A stretch of 64,000 nt of DNA. Source: Andalucia godoyi. Taxonomy: Eukaryota; Discoba; Jakobea; Jakobida; Andaluciidae. Positions 17,872 through 28,900 of the stretch are shown here, piece after piece. The translations under genes were made by a program, and so were the position numbers. Below the pieces are notes generated by a model. The model was given only the letters and a program-made list of their open reading frames with translations, did no database searches and was not told the origin of the DNA. Every line of letters begins with the position of its first letter. Within the stretch, counting starts at the first letter, position 1. The DNA lies in contig VRVR01000046.1 in the NCBI GenBank assembly GCA_009859145.1, positions 124,001 to 188,000 on the forward strand, written 5' to 3'.

Positions 17872-18489
17872 TTAACCCCGCTTGTGCAATGTAGAGTGCA
17901 TTTCAAACTGCTTCTTTTCGATTTGTGCTCGCTGATACTCATGAGCAAGCGAGGTGATCTGGTTCTTGGACTTGAACTTGGAAGACACCGCAGCCGCTCG
18001 GGGGATGGACGCCGTGGGTGCAAGAGGGAGACAATGCGGAACATTGATTGACGGGGGGTGAGAGATTGGTGTCTTGGGCTCCGGTGGATTGTCGAACCGC
18101 ACCACCTTCAACTCACCAGAGGAAGTGGAGGAAGTGGGCGAGGACGATGATGTGGGAGGTGTGACTTCTCTCTTGAAACGTTTTGAAGGCGGAGGCAACA
18201 CATCAAACAACGAGGTTGAGGAAAGTGATGACCTTCTAATGAAAGGAGGCAGAACGCGAGGGTCCGCTGCGGTCTGCTCTTTCGAGGAACGCCGCGAAGA
18301 TGAAGCACAAAGTCCGCTGTCACTGCTGCATGCAGGCACCGGATGCTCCTCATCCGATTGTGAATGGTCAGAACCGTATTCCGCTAAAACATCCATACTG
18401 TTGCACAATGCAGATCCTCGTTGATGCGAGATGCATAATTCACTTCCGTTACAAGAGATCGAGGGATCGTTCATCACACTTGAATTCAT
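17872..18489 (-). CDS. PRCC-like low-complexity nuclear protein
   Basis: The frame is 205 residues. The layout is an N-terminal acidic/Ser tract containing LAEYGSDHSQSDEEHP, then SLFDVLPPPSKRFKR, then Ser/Thr/Pro-rich linkers, then a C-terminal helix NQITSLAHEYQRAQIEKK. This order resembles PRCC-type splicing-associated proteins: a YxSDxSExxE opening, a LF..LPPPK motif, and a C-terminal helix beginning NQIT. KRFKREV looks like a nuclear localisation signal. The homology is inferred from layout only; it could be an unrelated disordered nuclear protein. It is divergent with the Snapin-like gene. Confidence 0.6.
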   Translation of the reverse strand: MNSSVMNDPSISCNGSELCISHQRGSALCNSMDVLAEYGSDHSQSDEEHPVPACSSDSGLCASSSRRSSKEQTAADPRVLPPFIRRSSLSSTSLFDVLPPPSKRFKREVTPPTSSSSPTSSTSSGELKVVRFDNPPEPKTPISHPPSINVPHCLPLAPTASIPRAAAVSSKFKSKNQITSLAHEYQRAQIEKKQFEMHSTLHKRG

Positions 18490-18710
18490 TCAGCAACGAC
18501 AAGCAAAGGGATATCGCCAAGAGGTAACACCGACGCGTACTCATCAACTCAAGTGGAAAACAGAGCGAAGACTTTTTGTTTGTATATGTGGGTGTGCTTG
18601 CTTACTTCACACGGCTAAACTCCCTGTTCTCTTTTTTCTGTTGGCTTGGTGTCTTCGTGGGAGTGAAAATCGGGCACTTGTGAGCACTTCTTTGCGGAGT
18701 TTTGCGATCC

Positions 18711-19196
18711 ATGACGGAATCTCAAGCAGCACTTGCTGCATCGTTGTCTGATCTCATCTTGCCGCTTGTGCAAGACTATGAAAACCAAATAGGCAAGATC
18801 CATGCTTCTCAATCTACTCTCGTTCAGAATATTGACGATCTGTCAGGCTCTCTTGGAGAGATCATGAGTGCTCCTGACTATCCGGAGTTGAAGGTGTACA
18901 TGAACAGGCTGCAAGTTGTGAAAAAGCGAATTACCACCCTGGATTCTTCGATTGGCGGAATAGCTGCTCGCCTGTCGAAGTTGCAGACTATGGTTAGTGA
19001 CCATGAGCGGCGATCCCAAAAAGCGCTGGCACCGCAATCGTCGCAATCAAGCTCTCCTCCAGGCATTGTCTCCGATGATGCTGTTGAAAACTCCGGCAAG
19101 AGGCCAGAAGACGTTTCGAACGCTGATGACGATGACATGGATGATGAGGAGAAGAAGTACATGGATGCCTTGACGTCCAATTCAGACGAGTCATAA
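18711..19196 (+). CDS. SNAPIN: Snapin-like BLOC-1/BORC subunit
   Basis: The frame is 161 residues from an ATG giving MTESQAALAASLSDL. It is a single long coiled coil: LILPLVQDYENQIGKIHASQ, TLVQNIDDLSGSLGEI, YMNRLQVVKKRITTLDSSI, ARLSKLQTMV. This fits Snapin, a small helical subunit of BLOC-1 and BORC in lysosome-related organelle biogenesis and positioning. The C-terminal 50 residues are acidic and disordered. Another small coiled-coil BLOC/BORC subunit cannot be excluded. Confidence 0.65.
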   Translation: MTESQAALAASLSDLILPLVQDYENQIGKIHASQSTLVQNIDDLSGSLGEIMSAPDYPELKVYMNRLQVVKKRITTLDSSIGGIAARLSKLQTMVSDHERRSQKALAPQSSQSSSPPGIVSDDAVENSGKRPEDVSNADDDDMDDEEKKYMDALTSNSDES

Positions 19197-19307
19197 AGTA
19201 CGTCAATGAAGTCTCGTGGAATTTAATTTTTGTTTTAATGATTGATTGCATGTACATAAATACGAAATCACTGGACCCTGTTGAACAGGGCGCTCCGGGT
19301 TCCGTTG

Positions 19308-19601
19308 TCATTGTTCTCCGCCAAGAGATCGGGCATGGTCAAGATATTGAAACTCAAGAGCAGTGCATTCGCGGCCCGCAGGAACAATAGGCAACATGCC
19401 TTGGTCTACCAACGCATGCATGTCCGCTTTTACCATGGACAGCGTTTGAACCAATGCATCCAATGAACTGAACATCAGGCGCTGTGCATTTCCGTCGCCC
19501 GAAGACCCAAGCTTGTCCAACGTAGCAACAGTCACGTCAAGAACTGCAAGAACTTCTTCTTCGACGGCTTCAATCGATTTCACTGATCCAGGATTCTCCA
19601 T
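19308..19601 (-). CDS. Small helical protein, possibly Mediator subunit MED11
   Basis: The frame is 97 residues starting MENPGSVKSIEAVEEEVLAV. The pattern is IEAVEEEVLAVLDVTVATLD, then a helix ALVQTLSMVKADMHALVDQG, then ALEFQYLDHARSL at the end. It is like MED11, a small Mediator head subunit with an IExIExEIGxxL opening and a final helix with a YARL-type motif. Similarity is weak and judged by eye. It is convergent with the Snapin-like gene (111 bp) and divergent with SWI3. Confidence 0.45.
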   Translation of the reverse strand: MENPGSVKSIEAVEEEVLAVLDVTVATLDKLGSSGDGNAQRLMFSSLDALVQTLSMVKADMHALVDQGMLPIVPAGRECTALEFQYLDHARSLGGEQ

Positions 19602-19913
19602 TTCCGACGCCAACGGTCTTGCGACGTGAAACAACGAAAAAGCTGGAGAGGGAAGTCAGAGAGGTCTGCTGGTTGTACTTGCGGCACACAGATGAAAAGA
19701 CGAAACAGCCCGACACTTGAGTGCAGGGTTATGGATAATACAAACATTTAGGGTTGCCACTTGTCAGCTGAAAGAGCAGCAAAGCAAATGAAAGGGCCTG
19801 AGGGCGGGAATGCCGAATGCAACACCTCCTTTGAAAAATTCTTTTCTGTTTTTGGTTTTGTTTTTCGATTTACTTGCTTTGTTTCTCTCGTCGTGATTTC
19901 TAACATCAGCAAT

Positions 19914-22100
19914 ATGGTTTCGTCAAGTCACTCCTGTAAACTCACGGACGCCCATTTTGACAGTACAGCATGGGAAAAAATTTGCGCAGCGCTTGCCGCA
20001 GATTCTTCTGTTGATACGAGTGGACTGACCAACAGGCAGCTGATGAATACGTTTCAAGGCCTCTGGAACTTGGCAGACGAGCATCTCGGATTGAACTCAA
20101 AGGAAGCGATAAAACCGAAGATTCCTTCGTTCGTTTTGAGAGATTACAGGCTAATCGACGGCACCGTGTATCACATGTTGAAGTTCATTCTCAATCAAAA
20201 AGTTGTTCAGCAAATTCGAAGGTTTGAATGGCAAAATGCAACGAAGCATCAGCAGTACCTGGATATTTATCATGAGATGCGTGACATGCTTCGTTCGTCT
20301 GGCCATTTTAGATCTATTTCTGTTTACTTCGAATACGTCAACGTAACACCTGCAGAACAGGACGTCGTCAAGTTTTTTGCTGCTCGTATCGCTGAAAAGC
20401 GTGAAGATGCCCATTTGATTGTGGCAGACGACCTCTCGGACATGCCCAAATCAGACTCTAATTCCGCAGACAGGGAAGAGGAAGATGAGGAATTCGTTCG
20501 AACGATTTCCAAGTCTGAAAAGACCAGGACTGTCCACTGGTGGTACCATCCGGATTCATATAATTCTGTCGTCGCAAATGGCGAATTAGAGCTTGATGAT
20601 GATTTAGTGGAGGCCGACTCCATTGTTGCCGTTGACGATCCGTCGAATATGGTCCCGCGTCGTGTGACACGTCGATTCCTCGCGGATTCGATGAAATTCC
20701 GAGAGTGGATGAATCCTCTGGATTATGAGACTGAGCTTCCTGTTCCCTCTACAGATGTCCTGCCTGCAGAACTTGTTTCCAAGTATGCAGAAATTGAGGA
20801 GGCTGAAAGACCGGTGAAGCGCATGAAGGTGTCTTCTGACCTGCGGAATGAATCCGTCTCCCGTATCGACGAAGCTGAGGACGAACACATGGAAGATGTC
20901 GCTGCTCGATTGCAAAACACAGAGCCTGTTATGACAGTATCTGTCCCTTCGTATGCGGACTGGTTTTCTTTGGAAAACGTTCATGAATGCGAAAAACAGG
21001 CTCTTCCAATGTTTTTCGATCGCTCTTCTGCAACGCGGACTCCGGAAATTTATGTTCAATACAGAAACGAAATGGTGAGGCTGTTCCGTTGCCGCCCTGA
21101 TCGTTATTTATCGTTGTCTTTCGTAAGAAGATTTCTCCGCGGAGACGTGGTGATGCTGAGTAGAATTTTTGCTTTCTTGGAAAAGTGGGGCATTATCAAT
21201 CACGCGGTTGACATTCCCAAGGTGCCAGTGACCGTCTCTGATCGGAGTTATGTTTCGAAAGTCGTTTCAGATCATCCGGATGGTTTGCTGCCCAAGACGT
21301 CTCTCTCTTTTTCTGGTTTGCCTCCAGTTTTAGCAGACAGTCACAAACTGGCACCTGCTGACGTGTTTCCAAACATGATGAGTCAGGCTGCTGCATTTGC
21401 AGGGGTAAATGTGGAAGATCCGGATTGGACACCGCAGGAAACGTTATCGCTTTTGCAGGCAATTGAAAAGTATGGTGATGCTTGGTCGCAGGTTGCTGCT
21501 GAAGTCGGTACAAAAACCAAGGAACAGTGCGTTGCACATTTCCTTCGCTTACCCATTGAAGACTCTTATCTTGCGCAGTATGATCGGAACGCTTCGTCTC
21601 TTAGGGACGATCTTGCGTTTCTTGGTTCTGCAAATCCGATTATGGTAATGCTGGCATTTTTGAGAGACAATGTGGATGAGAAGGTGGCGGCGGAAGCTGC
21701 CAAAGAGCTATCTGCTGCACTGTCTGATCCCTCTAAAAAGGCTGCGACAGAATCTGTGCGACACAATGTGGGAATTATGGTCAGCGCAAGTATGCGAAAG
21801 GCTCTGGAATTAGCGGTCCATGAAGAGCGTGAGATTGCAAAATGTGCAATGCGACTTGTGGAGTTGCAGATGCGCAAGGTTCACGCTTTGTCAAAGACTT
21901 TCCAGAACTTGGATAAGCATGTGCATAACGACTATGATCGTCTTGACCGTGCCCGTCAGCAGTTGATGCGAGATCGATTCCTTCTAAGCAGAGACAAAAT
22001 GCAACTTCTTCCCGTTCAAAGTTCAATTATGACAGATACTCCGCCAGCAGCGCAAGTATTTTCGCAAAAAGTTCCTCAACCGGGGGGGCCTGTTGTTTAG
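19914..22100 (+). CDS. SWI3: SWI3/SMARCC-type chromatin remodelling subunit (SWIRM + SANT)
   Basis: This is a core scaffold of SWI/SNF or RSC remodellers. I chose the ATG giving MVSSSHSCKLTDAHF (728 residues). An earlier in-frame ATG at 19788 would add a Phe-rich hydrophobic stretch unlike the family. The N-terminal module (residues about 45-230) includes PSFVLRDYRLIDGTVYHMLK and TRTVHWWYHPDSYNSVV. SWIRM spans about 340-435 (YADWFSLENVHECEKQALPM, YRNEMVRLFRCRPDRYLS, GDVVMLSRIFAFLEKWGIIN). SANT spans about 502-552 (DPDWTPQETLSLLQAIEKYG, WSQVAAEVGTKTKEQCVAHF). A C-terminal coiled coil (about 610-710) fits the leucine zipper used for dimerisation. A ZZ finger is not seen. Confidence 0.92.
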   Translation: MVSSSHSCKLTDAHFDSTAWEKICAALAADSSVDTSGLTNRQLMNTFQGLWNLADEHLGLNSKEAIKPKIPSFVLRDYRLIDGTVYHMLKFILNQKVVQQIRRFEWQNATKHQQYLDIYHEMRDMLRSSGHFRSISVYFEYVNVTPAEQDVVKFFAARIAEKREDAHLIVADDLSDMPKSDSNSADREEEDEEFVRTISKSEKTRTVHWWYHPDSYNSVVANGELELDDDLVEADSIVAVDDPSNMVPRRVTRRFLADSMKFREWMNPLDYETELPVPSTDVLPAELVSKYAEIEEAERPVKRMKVSSDLRNESVSRIDEAEDEHMEDVAARLQNTEPVMTVSVPSYADWFSLENVHECEKQALPMFFDRSSATRTPEIYVQYRNEMVRLFRCRPDRYLSLSFVRRFLRGDVVMLSRIFAFLEKWGIINHAVDIPKVPVTVSDRSYVSKVVSDHPDGLLPKTSLSFSGLPPVLADSHKLAPADVFPNMMSQAAAFAGVNVEDPDWTPQETLSLLQAIEKYGDAWSQVAAEVGTKTKEQCVAHFLRLPIEDSYLAQYDRNASSLRDDLAFLGSANPIMVMLAFLRDNVDEKVAAEAAKELSAALSDPSKKAATESVRHNVGIMVSASMRKALELAVHEEREIAKCAMRLVELQMRKVHALSKTFQNLDKHVHNDYDRLDRARQQLMRDRFLLSRDKMQLLPVQSSIMTDTPPAAQVFSQKVPQPGGPVV

Positions 22101-22225
22101 GATAATCGTTACTTGCCGAATAAAGAACTGTGCACGATCACTTGGATCATTTGTCAACCGCGCGGCGTAATGACGGTACCTGATTGAAAAAAAGTTGAAT
22201 CACTCTTCAAAGTTAGCCATGTGAA

Positions 22226-23121
22226 AACAGTTGTTGGAAAGAAGGCGGTTCTGAAAGAATCCGTTGAGATAAACAACGATAAAATCCGTGACGGAGCAAA
22301 ATCAGCGGTTTCATTACCGAGCTGATGATCGCAGAAGAGAAAAGGCTTCAAGCCGCTAGAAGAGTTCAACCAGCGCGAAAAATGGTGATGAAGGCGAAGG
22401 ATCTTGTGATTGAGGAGCTCTTTGAATGTCAAGAAACACTGGACATTCCAACAGAAAGCAAACAGGCAAGCGGACAAGTGTGTCGGATCGTGGGCATACT
22501 AACGGGCTCACAGAACTCAACAGCAGACTGGCGAAAGGGAAGTTGAAAGACGATTCCATCAACAAAAAGAAAAACTTCACAGAAAGTGTTCCGACAGTTC
22601 ACAACTTGGAACAACAAAAGTGACTGCCTGAGGGCCGAAGATGGTACGCTAGCCCGACGATGACCAGTTGCAAACGCCGCATGGTGTTGAAATATCAACT
22701 GCGCCAAAAGGTTTGCTAGCTACCCGTGGAATGTGAAACGTGCAAATCCAAAACATGGTGCATTCTGATAACGTTCGCAAGCCCCGATAACAGGTGGTGA
22801 GCAACAATCAGGAACAGAAGAAAGCAAGCACATGTGTCAGTAAGAAAATAGGAACAAGAGACACCACGGAGCACGATGTAGTCCAGTAAACTTAAAATGA
22901 AGCGAATGTGCTCAAATGGATCGAGCATATGATTATGAGAGTAAGGTGATGCACGGATGTGGGGAATTCATAAACAACGCGCAGACAAATCGTTAAATGC
23001 CAATGCACTCTAGGCATCGACAAACGTGCTCGGTAGAAAAATGTGCAACTAAGCCTGTCGCCAGAGCAAAGTCGGATCACCTTCGGTGCAAGTTGACAAG
23101 GGCTGCGGCAAGAAAGGTCGT
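22226..23121 (+). pseudogene. Possible decayed Fanzor copy, plus strand
   Basis: Scattered pieces fall in the order expected for a TnpB-like protein, in more than one frame. These are: VEINNDKIRDGAKSAV (about 22263-22310), like the IRDxA helix of the N-terminal half; PEGRRWYAS (22627-22653), like the G(R)WY strand before RuvC-I; KVMHGCGEFINNAQTNR (about 22940-22990), like the VVxxGxGxF strand before RuvC-III; and QTCSVEKC, SDHLRCK and TRAAARKV (23021-23121), like a worn zinc ribbon ending in NAARNI. Each match is weak. The order is the main argument. Stops interrupt it throughout. Confidence 0.25.
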
Positions 23122-24316
23122 TTTTCAGAAGTTGCCATCGCGGGAATCTTTCAGAAGTCACGTCACAGAAACAGCAAGTCTTCCGGTTTCTCCAGCTCCT
23201 TGCTTGCTTTCAAGAGAAGCAGCTCTTTAAGAACGCTTCATTGGCATGATTTTCTTCTATTCCGGTGTTTCGGAAGATTTTCTCAGTTCACTGCTTCACC
23301 GCTATCTTCAGAGTCAGATTTGCATGCGCACATAGGAATTCACATTGGCATACTGCTTTCCATTCGGCAAAGTACGCTGGTAAATTCTCAAAGCATTGGT
23401 TGATTGACATCCCGCAATTTTTTTGCTGCCTGCTGCCGCTACAACGTACTTTGCTTATTCCTACTGAGAATGCCCGCTCTTCGCACAGTTTTTGTCTGAA
23501 GGCGTTTGACGAAGCATAGGAAAGGGCGGCAATGAAAATTTGTGTTCTGCACACAAATCGGCCAAATCACAGCAACTTCCTTGCAATTGTGACGTAGTTT
23601 TGTGAATCAGAATACCGCCAGTCAAATTGTGTAAGCGTTTTCTGTATTTTCCATCTCTCCCTCGTTTTCTCTGCCTGTCTTGACCCCACTGACCACGGTG
23701 CGCTTAATATTTCACATGATTCCCGTCTAGCTTCGTTGCTGGGGCTTGTCCATCCGCACCTCCGTGAAAAGCAGGGTGCCTTCCAGATCGCTGCTTCTGT
23801 TTTTAATTATGCCATCGTTTTCCAAATTTGAGTTCCTTTCCCATCGGTTTCGGTGCATTCTGCAGTCTTTTTGTGTTCCAGAGGGTGTCCACGATTTATC
23901 CGACTTCACGAATTCTGTTCTGCAGATTATCAGTGCCTTTTTTGCCTCTTTTCTTTTTCCTCGCCTTGTTCTGTTTCTGCTTTGATGGATTGCTGGCAAT
24001 TTCACCACCACCACCACTCATTCATGCATTTAGACGAACGCTCTCTTCAAAATCGTTTTCTAGCGTTGTCCAGGTATTTTCCGTCATGTGTTTCGTTACT
24101 TGTAGGTTACTACAACTGACTTGCAGATGACGAGATTTGAAAAATGAAACGTGGGATTATCTCTGAGTTTGTTCTCTTGCCCAATCTGTTTGGCTGTCAT
24201 GAACGCAACATTTTTAAAAAATTACACTCAAGCCTTCCAACAGGAAATGAAAACGCGACAAGTGCGATGCCTTCTTTCTCCAGGTTCCAGCCCAAAATTA
24301 TCGTGTTTGATCGTTT

Positions 24317-24502
24317 TCTGGCCATATTAGGCCCAGTTTTGAATGAAGATCGAACAATAGTACAATGAAAAGACCACCTGCGGTGCGATGCAGCCGCGAA
24401 TGCCAGCTTCTTAAGCAGCCCGTTCCTGGAATGATTCGGCGCACTCGGTTGTATTCTGCAGTCATTACAGCACTTGGTTGTGCGGAATTCGTCCATGATG
24501 AC
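24317..24502 (-). pseudogene. Fanzor (eukaryotic TnpB) RuvC-III/zinc-ribbon relic
   Basis: The minus strand reads PVIMDEFRTTKCCNDCRIQ at 24505-24449. This closely fits the RuvC-III/zinc-ribbon entry of Fanzor nucleases (VDE[FY]RT[ST]KxCxxC). About 30 residues later comes RRWSFHCTIVRSSFKTGPNM followed by ARKR (to 24317). This sits where the second half of the ribbon and the [NR]RDxNAARNI block belong, but the second Cys and the catalytic Asp are gone. Just upstream, in another frame, GFASSTAHEAEP recalls the small-residue loop before this motif. The frame runs on to 24197 without further similarity. The N-terminal domain and RuvC-I were not found upstream. It is a dead fragment in a convergent intergenic gap. 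Confidence 0.68.
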
Positions 24503-24902
24503 CGGGTTCGGCTTCGTGGGCTGTCGAAGAGGCAAAACCACATGCCTAAACAACGATTCTCTGTAACGAAAGACGAAACAAAGAAAAGAAAATTGGTATG
24601 GAGGAAAACTCCCAACGACTGATCGTCAACGAAATCAGCCATCAGACAGATTCGGTAATCCCGAAACACCCGAAGCGTTGGACAATATTGTCAGCAGTTA
24701 TTACAAAGACCGAAGAGTCGAAAAAGTTGCTGTTGCTGCGCGAACTCCACGAGCTCCCAGGTAAATCTGATCAAAGGATACGTGCTGTTGCCGATTCGAA
24801 ACGTGATTTTGAAAGAAACCGTTTGGTGCGGACAGTCGTGCGAGGAACAAAACCCGGCGAGGGTTGGGTTGGAGGGTGGTGCTTACTCGTGGTATCCAGC
24901 CA

Positions 24903-25448
24903 TTATTTCGACGAAGGCAAATACGCCTGCTGTTGCAAGTGCTGTCTCACCGATTTTTCAAACTCGTATTGACGCTGCATAATAGATGATAACGATTCCT
25001 GAAACTCCACAAGGCGTGCCGCAATACGAGCAGTGTGCTCTTCCATGGTAGAGAGCCGTACTTCAAGATCTTCACGAACGGAACAAAAAGAAGAATTCAT
25101 GGCTTCTTCAAGTGCGCCAACCCGGTACCACAATGCTTTCATTCGCGATCCGTCAATATCTTGAACAGCTTCTGTAAGCCGATGAACATGCTGTTCGATT
25201 TGTGAGATCCTTGTGTCCTGATTATGCGGCTGTCTTGGAATGCCGTAAACGGGAGATCCTTGTGATTTCATATCGTTTAAGGCTCTCTCCAGCTGATCCA
25301 AGCGATTTGCCATGTTCGCAAGCGCACTAGCTGTGTCTGTAACTGACGGTCCTTCTGCATCAAATCTGAATGGGCTGGTGCCGGATTGTCGAGCAGAGCG
25401 AAGCGGGCCAGCTGACCCAAACGCCTGCGGCTTAGGAGATGGGAGCAT
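24903..25448 (-). CDS. Coiled-coil protein of unknown function
   Basis: The frame is 181 residues starting MLPSPKPQAFGSAGPL. Residues about 40-180 are predicted by eye as three coiled-coil stretches (ALANMANRLDQLERALNDMK, TRISQIEQHVHRLTEAVQDI, then LEVRLSTMEEHTARIAARLV through SSIMQRQYEFEKSVRQHLQQ). There is no catalytic motif. The N-terminus is Ser/Gly/Pro-rich. The intact frame with regular heptads supports a real gene. It could be an adaptor or cytoskeletal subunit. Confidence 0.7.
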   Translation of the reverse strand: MLPSPKPQAFGSAGPLRSARQSGTSPFRFDAEGPSVTDTASALANMANRLDQLERALNDMKSQGSPVYGIPRQPHNQDTRISQIEQHVHRLTEAVQDIDGSRMKALWYRVGALEEAMNSSFCSVREDLEVRLSTMEEHTARIAARLVEFQESLSSIMQRQYEFEKSVRQHLQQQAYLPSSK

Positions 25449-25969
25449 TAATAACGAAGAAGATCGATTCGAAGACTATGTGTTTTTCCTGACATTCCAA
25501 TACAGCCCGTTGTTTGGAGTTGCTCGGGCTGTCTTTTTTTCAGACTTCGTGTGTCGTTCTTGCACATTTTCAGGCTTTCCCTACAGCAGATCGGAAGGTT
25601 TTTTGACAGTGGATCCGTGGTCCGTTTTACAGGTAGACAGTACCCTCCAACCCAAAGCCTCTCCAAACATTTGGCTCGCATGCTGCGCCTCAGACAGATT
25701 TTTTTAGCGTAAAGTGACTTTTACAATCCGCATCAGCGGCCATCATCGATTACAAGGAGTCAGTTGTCAGTATTCGAGAGTGGACAACGACAACGACAAC
25801 AACCGGTGGCAGCAATCTGCAGAGGAAAAAGGTCGGCCTTCATTCAACAGCAATGTCGACGGCTGCAAACTCAGCCATACTATCCAATGATATCACAGCA
25901 GTCCATCCAGACATTTGGGTTGGGGGGTTATAGATAGTCAGTCCTATTGCAGACTACGATTTATCAGCA
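25449..25969. other. Spacer, nothing recognised
   Basis: This is the upstream region of the coiled-coil gene and 3' flank of the 1388-aa gene. Confidence 0.45.
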
Positions 25970-28900
25970 TTACGATTTGATAAGTTGGAAAGCCTTTTCC
26001 AATCGATGTTTCGTGTTGTTTTCCACTTGAGAAGCTCTGGATTTGCTCAGTCTTTGTGCCATATGCGACCCATACGACACTCGCGATGGCATCGCGTCAT
26101 GCAACTTCCGTCGATCAATGATTTCTTCCGCAGTCTCTATGCGAGTCGACGGGACGCTGCTTCCCTGCAACTGTGAAAGCATCTTTTCGATATCCTCTAA
26201 CATGTCTGGTGCACGTCCGGCCACTTCCTGAGGCAGCGGGGTGACTGGAAATTCACGGACTGGCGCAACCTGAAGAAAATCTGCGTCTGAGTAAGATTTG
26301 TCCATGGCTTGATGCACTTTCACGTCAAGCGCATTCACTTTAGCAAGCAGCGATGTAATTGACGGCATCTCCACGAAATCGGCAGATTCTTGCAAAATCT
26401 GTCCAGCATCTTCCAAAAACTGAGATTCATTCAAATTTGAAACATGTAGGAACTGACCTGTAGCAGCTTTGGAGGACGTAAGCAGTTCTGGCTTGATTGC
26501 TGTCAACTGCAGATTTGAAGGAGCCGTATCAGATACAGGCACGCCGGTCGGGGTCACCAATATTGGAGAACCATCTGGAGGACGTATTTCCTGATCAGTC
26601 TGGACGGGGGCGGAAACTTTCTCCACCACTGGAGTTGGGGAGATGTTCTTCAGGAACGACAAATCATCCATCAACACCGGGACGACGCATTTGGGTGCTT
26701 CATTTCTGGGCGAGGCAGTTTGAGTTGAGATGACACGAGAAACTTGCGGTGCACTTGGAGCAGGCAGACGAGAAGGCAGCCTCAAGATACGCAATTGCTG
26801 CGCAGTAACAGCTTGATTACCCAACGGAGCTCCTAGATTACGTTCTGGTATCTGGATCTCCACCACGGGTTGAGCGATTCGCAGTAATCGAACCTTTGAA
26901 GTCGAGATGTTTTTGGTTGGGGCAACAGCCTCTCTCTTCTCATGCATAATTCGCAGAGGCCTCACAGATGTCTGCGCCCATCGCTGGGGCCCTGCAAGGT
27001 TTTGTTGCGGGGCGAGAACTGCGTCATGCAGCACATTCTCATGACGTTTTTCAGGCACCGGATCAGTTGAAGCATCAGTGGAAGACAGTCTACTGACTGC
27101 CTGACAACTAAAATCCTTGAATTCTTTGTTTTCCTTCGGTCGATTCTCGTGCGGTAAGATGGGCTGGGATGCCTCGCGTTCTGGATCCGCAGCCGCCGCC
27201 ACCTTCCTAAACAGAGAATGTCGCCTTGTTGGAGATACGGAGCCAGAGTTGGAAGGCGTGTGGGGAACGTTTGCCAGACCAGGTTGTTTCCCAGAAACTC
27301 TGGGAGAAACAGAGCTTACCGACTCCGATTCTCGAGAAGGGGTGTCTCGTCCACTGAATTCAGCGTCCATCAACTGCACAATAGAGATTCTGGGGGACTG
27401 CCGTTTTGCAAGATCCAACATCACCGGCGTGGATTCGCGCTCTGTTATTTTGGATGGAAGAAGCAGACTTGATTTTTTCAGGGACACCTCAGGTTCAAAA
27501 ACCACAGGATCTGTTCCAGTTTCTATTTTCAATATTGCAGGGGGATTTTGCACGAGCAGAGACGCGGGAACCACGGACACCGTCTCATTGTTCGACGCGA
27601 ATGCACTGGTTTCTGTGCTTACCGATTTCATTGAACGAGGAGGCACTGGTAATACTGCTGGCCGCACTGGTTCAGGACACTGCACAATTCGGCCAGCGTC
27701 AATGGCTGTGTCAATGGATACTGGAGAACTGAGAACAGCAGATTGCTTTGAACTCTCAGAAGCAGGAGATATGCTGCGAGAGTCATTCAGCATCAGAGCA
27801 TTCATCAGTTGAGAAGAGGAAACATCACTTGAAAATCGAAGCGACCTGTCTAACCGATCCAAGAAGTCCATGTAAAGCATCGAATTCTTCTCATAGCTGA
27901 AATCAATTCTGCCAACACACTCTGGGGTAAAGTAAGACGATGCGAACGAGAATGCTGCCAGAGTATTCTGCGATTGTGTAGAAAACAAAACTGGTTCTAC
28001 ATCTCGGAAGGATGGAGCTGACAGATTTCGGTCTACCACGAACTTTTCCGCCTTTGCTCTCAAATGGGGGGCCAGTGCGTCCGTTCTGTGAAGACCAGCT
28101 CGAAAGAATACAGTTTCTTCCGGATTTTGATCCAAAATAAGATTCTGAAACACATGGGGCTGTTGATAAAACTCTGCAAAGCAAAGGAGATCACAGTACG
28201 CGTACTGCAGCTTTGCACCCACTGATATTAATCCGAGAAGATATACGAGATATGCGTACCGAATCAACATACGCTCCAGATCATCAAGAAGTTCCGCTCT
28301 TACAAGAGGTGCATTGCCATTATCAGTAGACTGCGAGGGATCTAGATGTGCGAGACAGAAGGAACAAGCAACTATACAATCCAGCCGATCTTCCAAGGAC
28401 ATTGTCTCTGTTGGAGCTCGATTCTGAATGGACTGAATACCCTCTCTTGAGGGGCTGAACACATTTCGAAGAGAGTCATCCAAGTGGGAAACACGCTGTT
28501 CGACGTCCTCAAAGAAATCCGCAGATGATGTATTACAGATGTTCTTCTGTAAAGACCCAAATTCTCTTTTCAGCACTTCAACAGCCCGGCTGAATAGATC
28601 ATCAAAGACCTGCACGCGAATCCGGGATGACAAATCAGCAGCCCCAACAAAATCGGACATCAAAAAACAGACGAAGGCAGGAGTAATCAAGCCGATGTGA
28701 ACCGATTGTGATGAGAACCGAATCAATTCATCTCGAAGCAGGGCAGAGTTCGGACCCAGAAACTCGCACAGTCGATACAATTCTGAGGAATTTTGCTCAT
28801 TGAGACAAATTCGAAGAGCAGTTCGGATGTTGCCAGAAATGAACAAAAAGTCCAAAGCATTTGAAAACGTAAGCGCCCGATGGAATTCTTTCGAGTTGGC

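Larger units (their letters stand above)
22101..24902. other. Longest gene-free stretch (2.8 kb), transposon debris
   Basis: Elsewhere the spacing is 8-706 bp (1.39 kb at the other Fanzor site), so this stretch is exceptional. Short broken frames cover it on both strands. Recognisable content is the minus-strand Fanzor zinc-ribbon relic near 24.3-24.5 kb and weaker plus-strand Fanzor-like pieces at 22.2-23.1 kb (separate entries). I see no tRNA, snRNA or intact gene in the rest. Confidence 0.6.

Noticed and set aside
22101-24902. Possible tRNA or snRNA genes in the long gap
   Set aside because: I looked for tRNA B-box patterns and U-snRNA signatures by eye and found none; a covariance-model search would be decisive.
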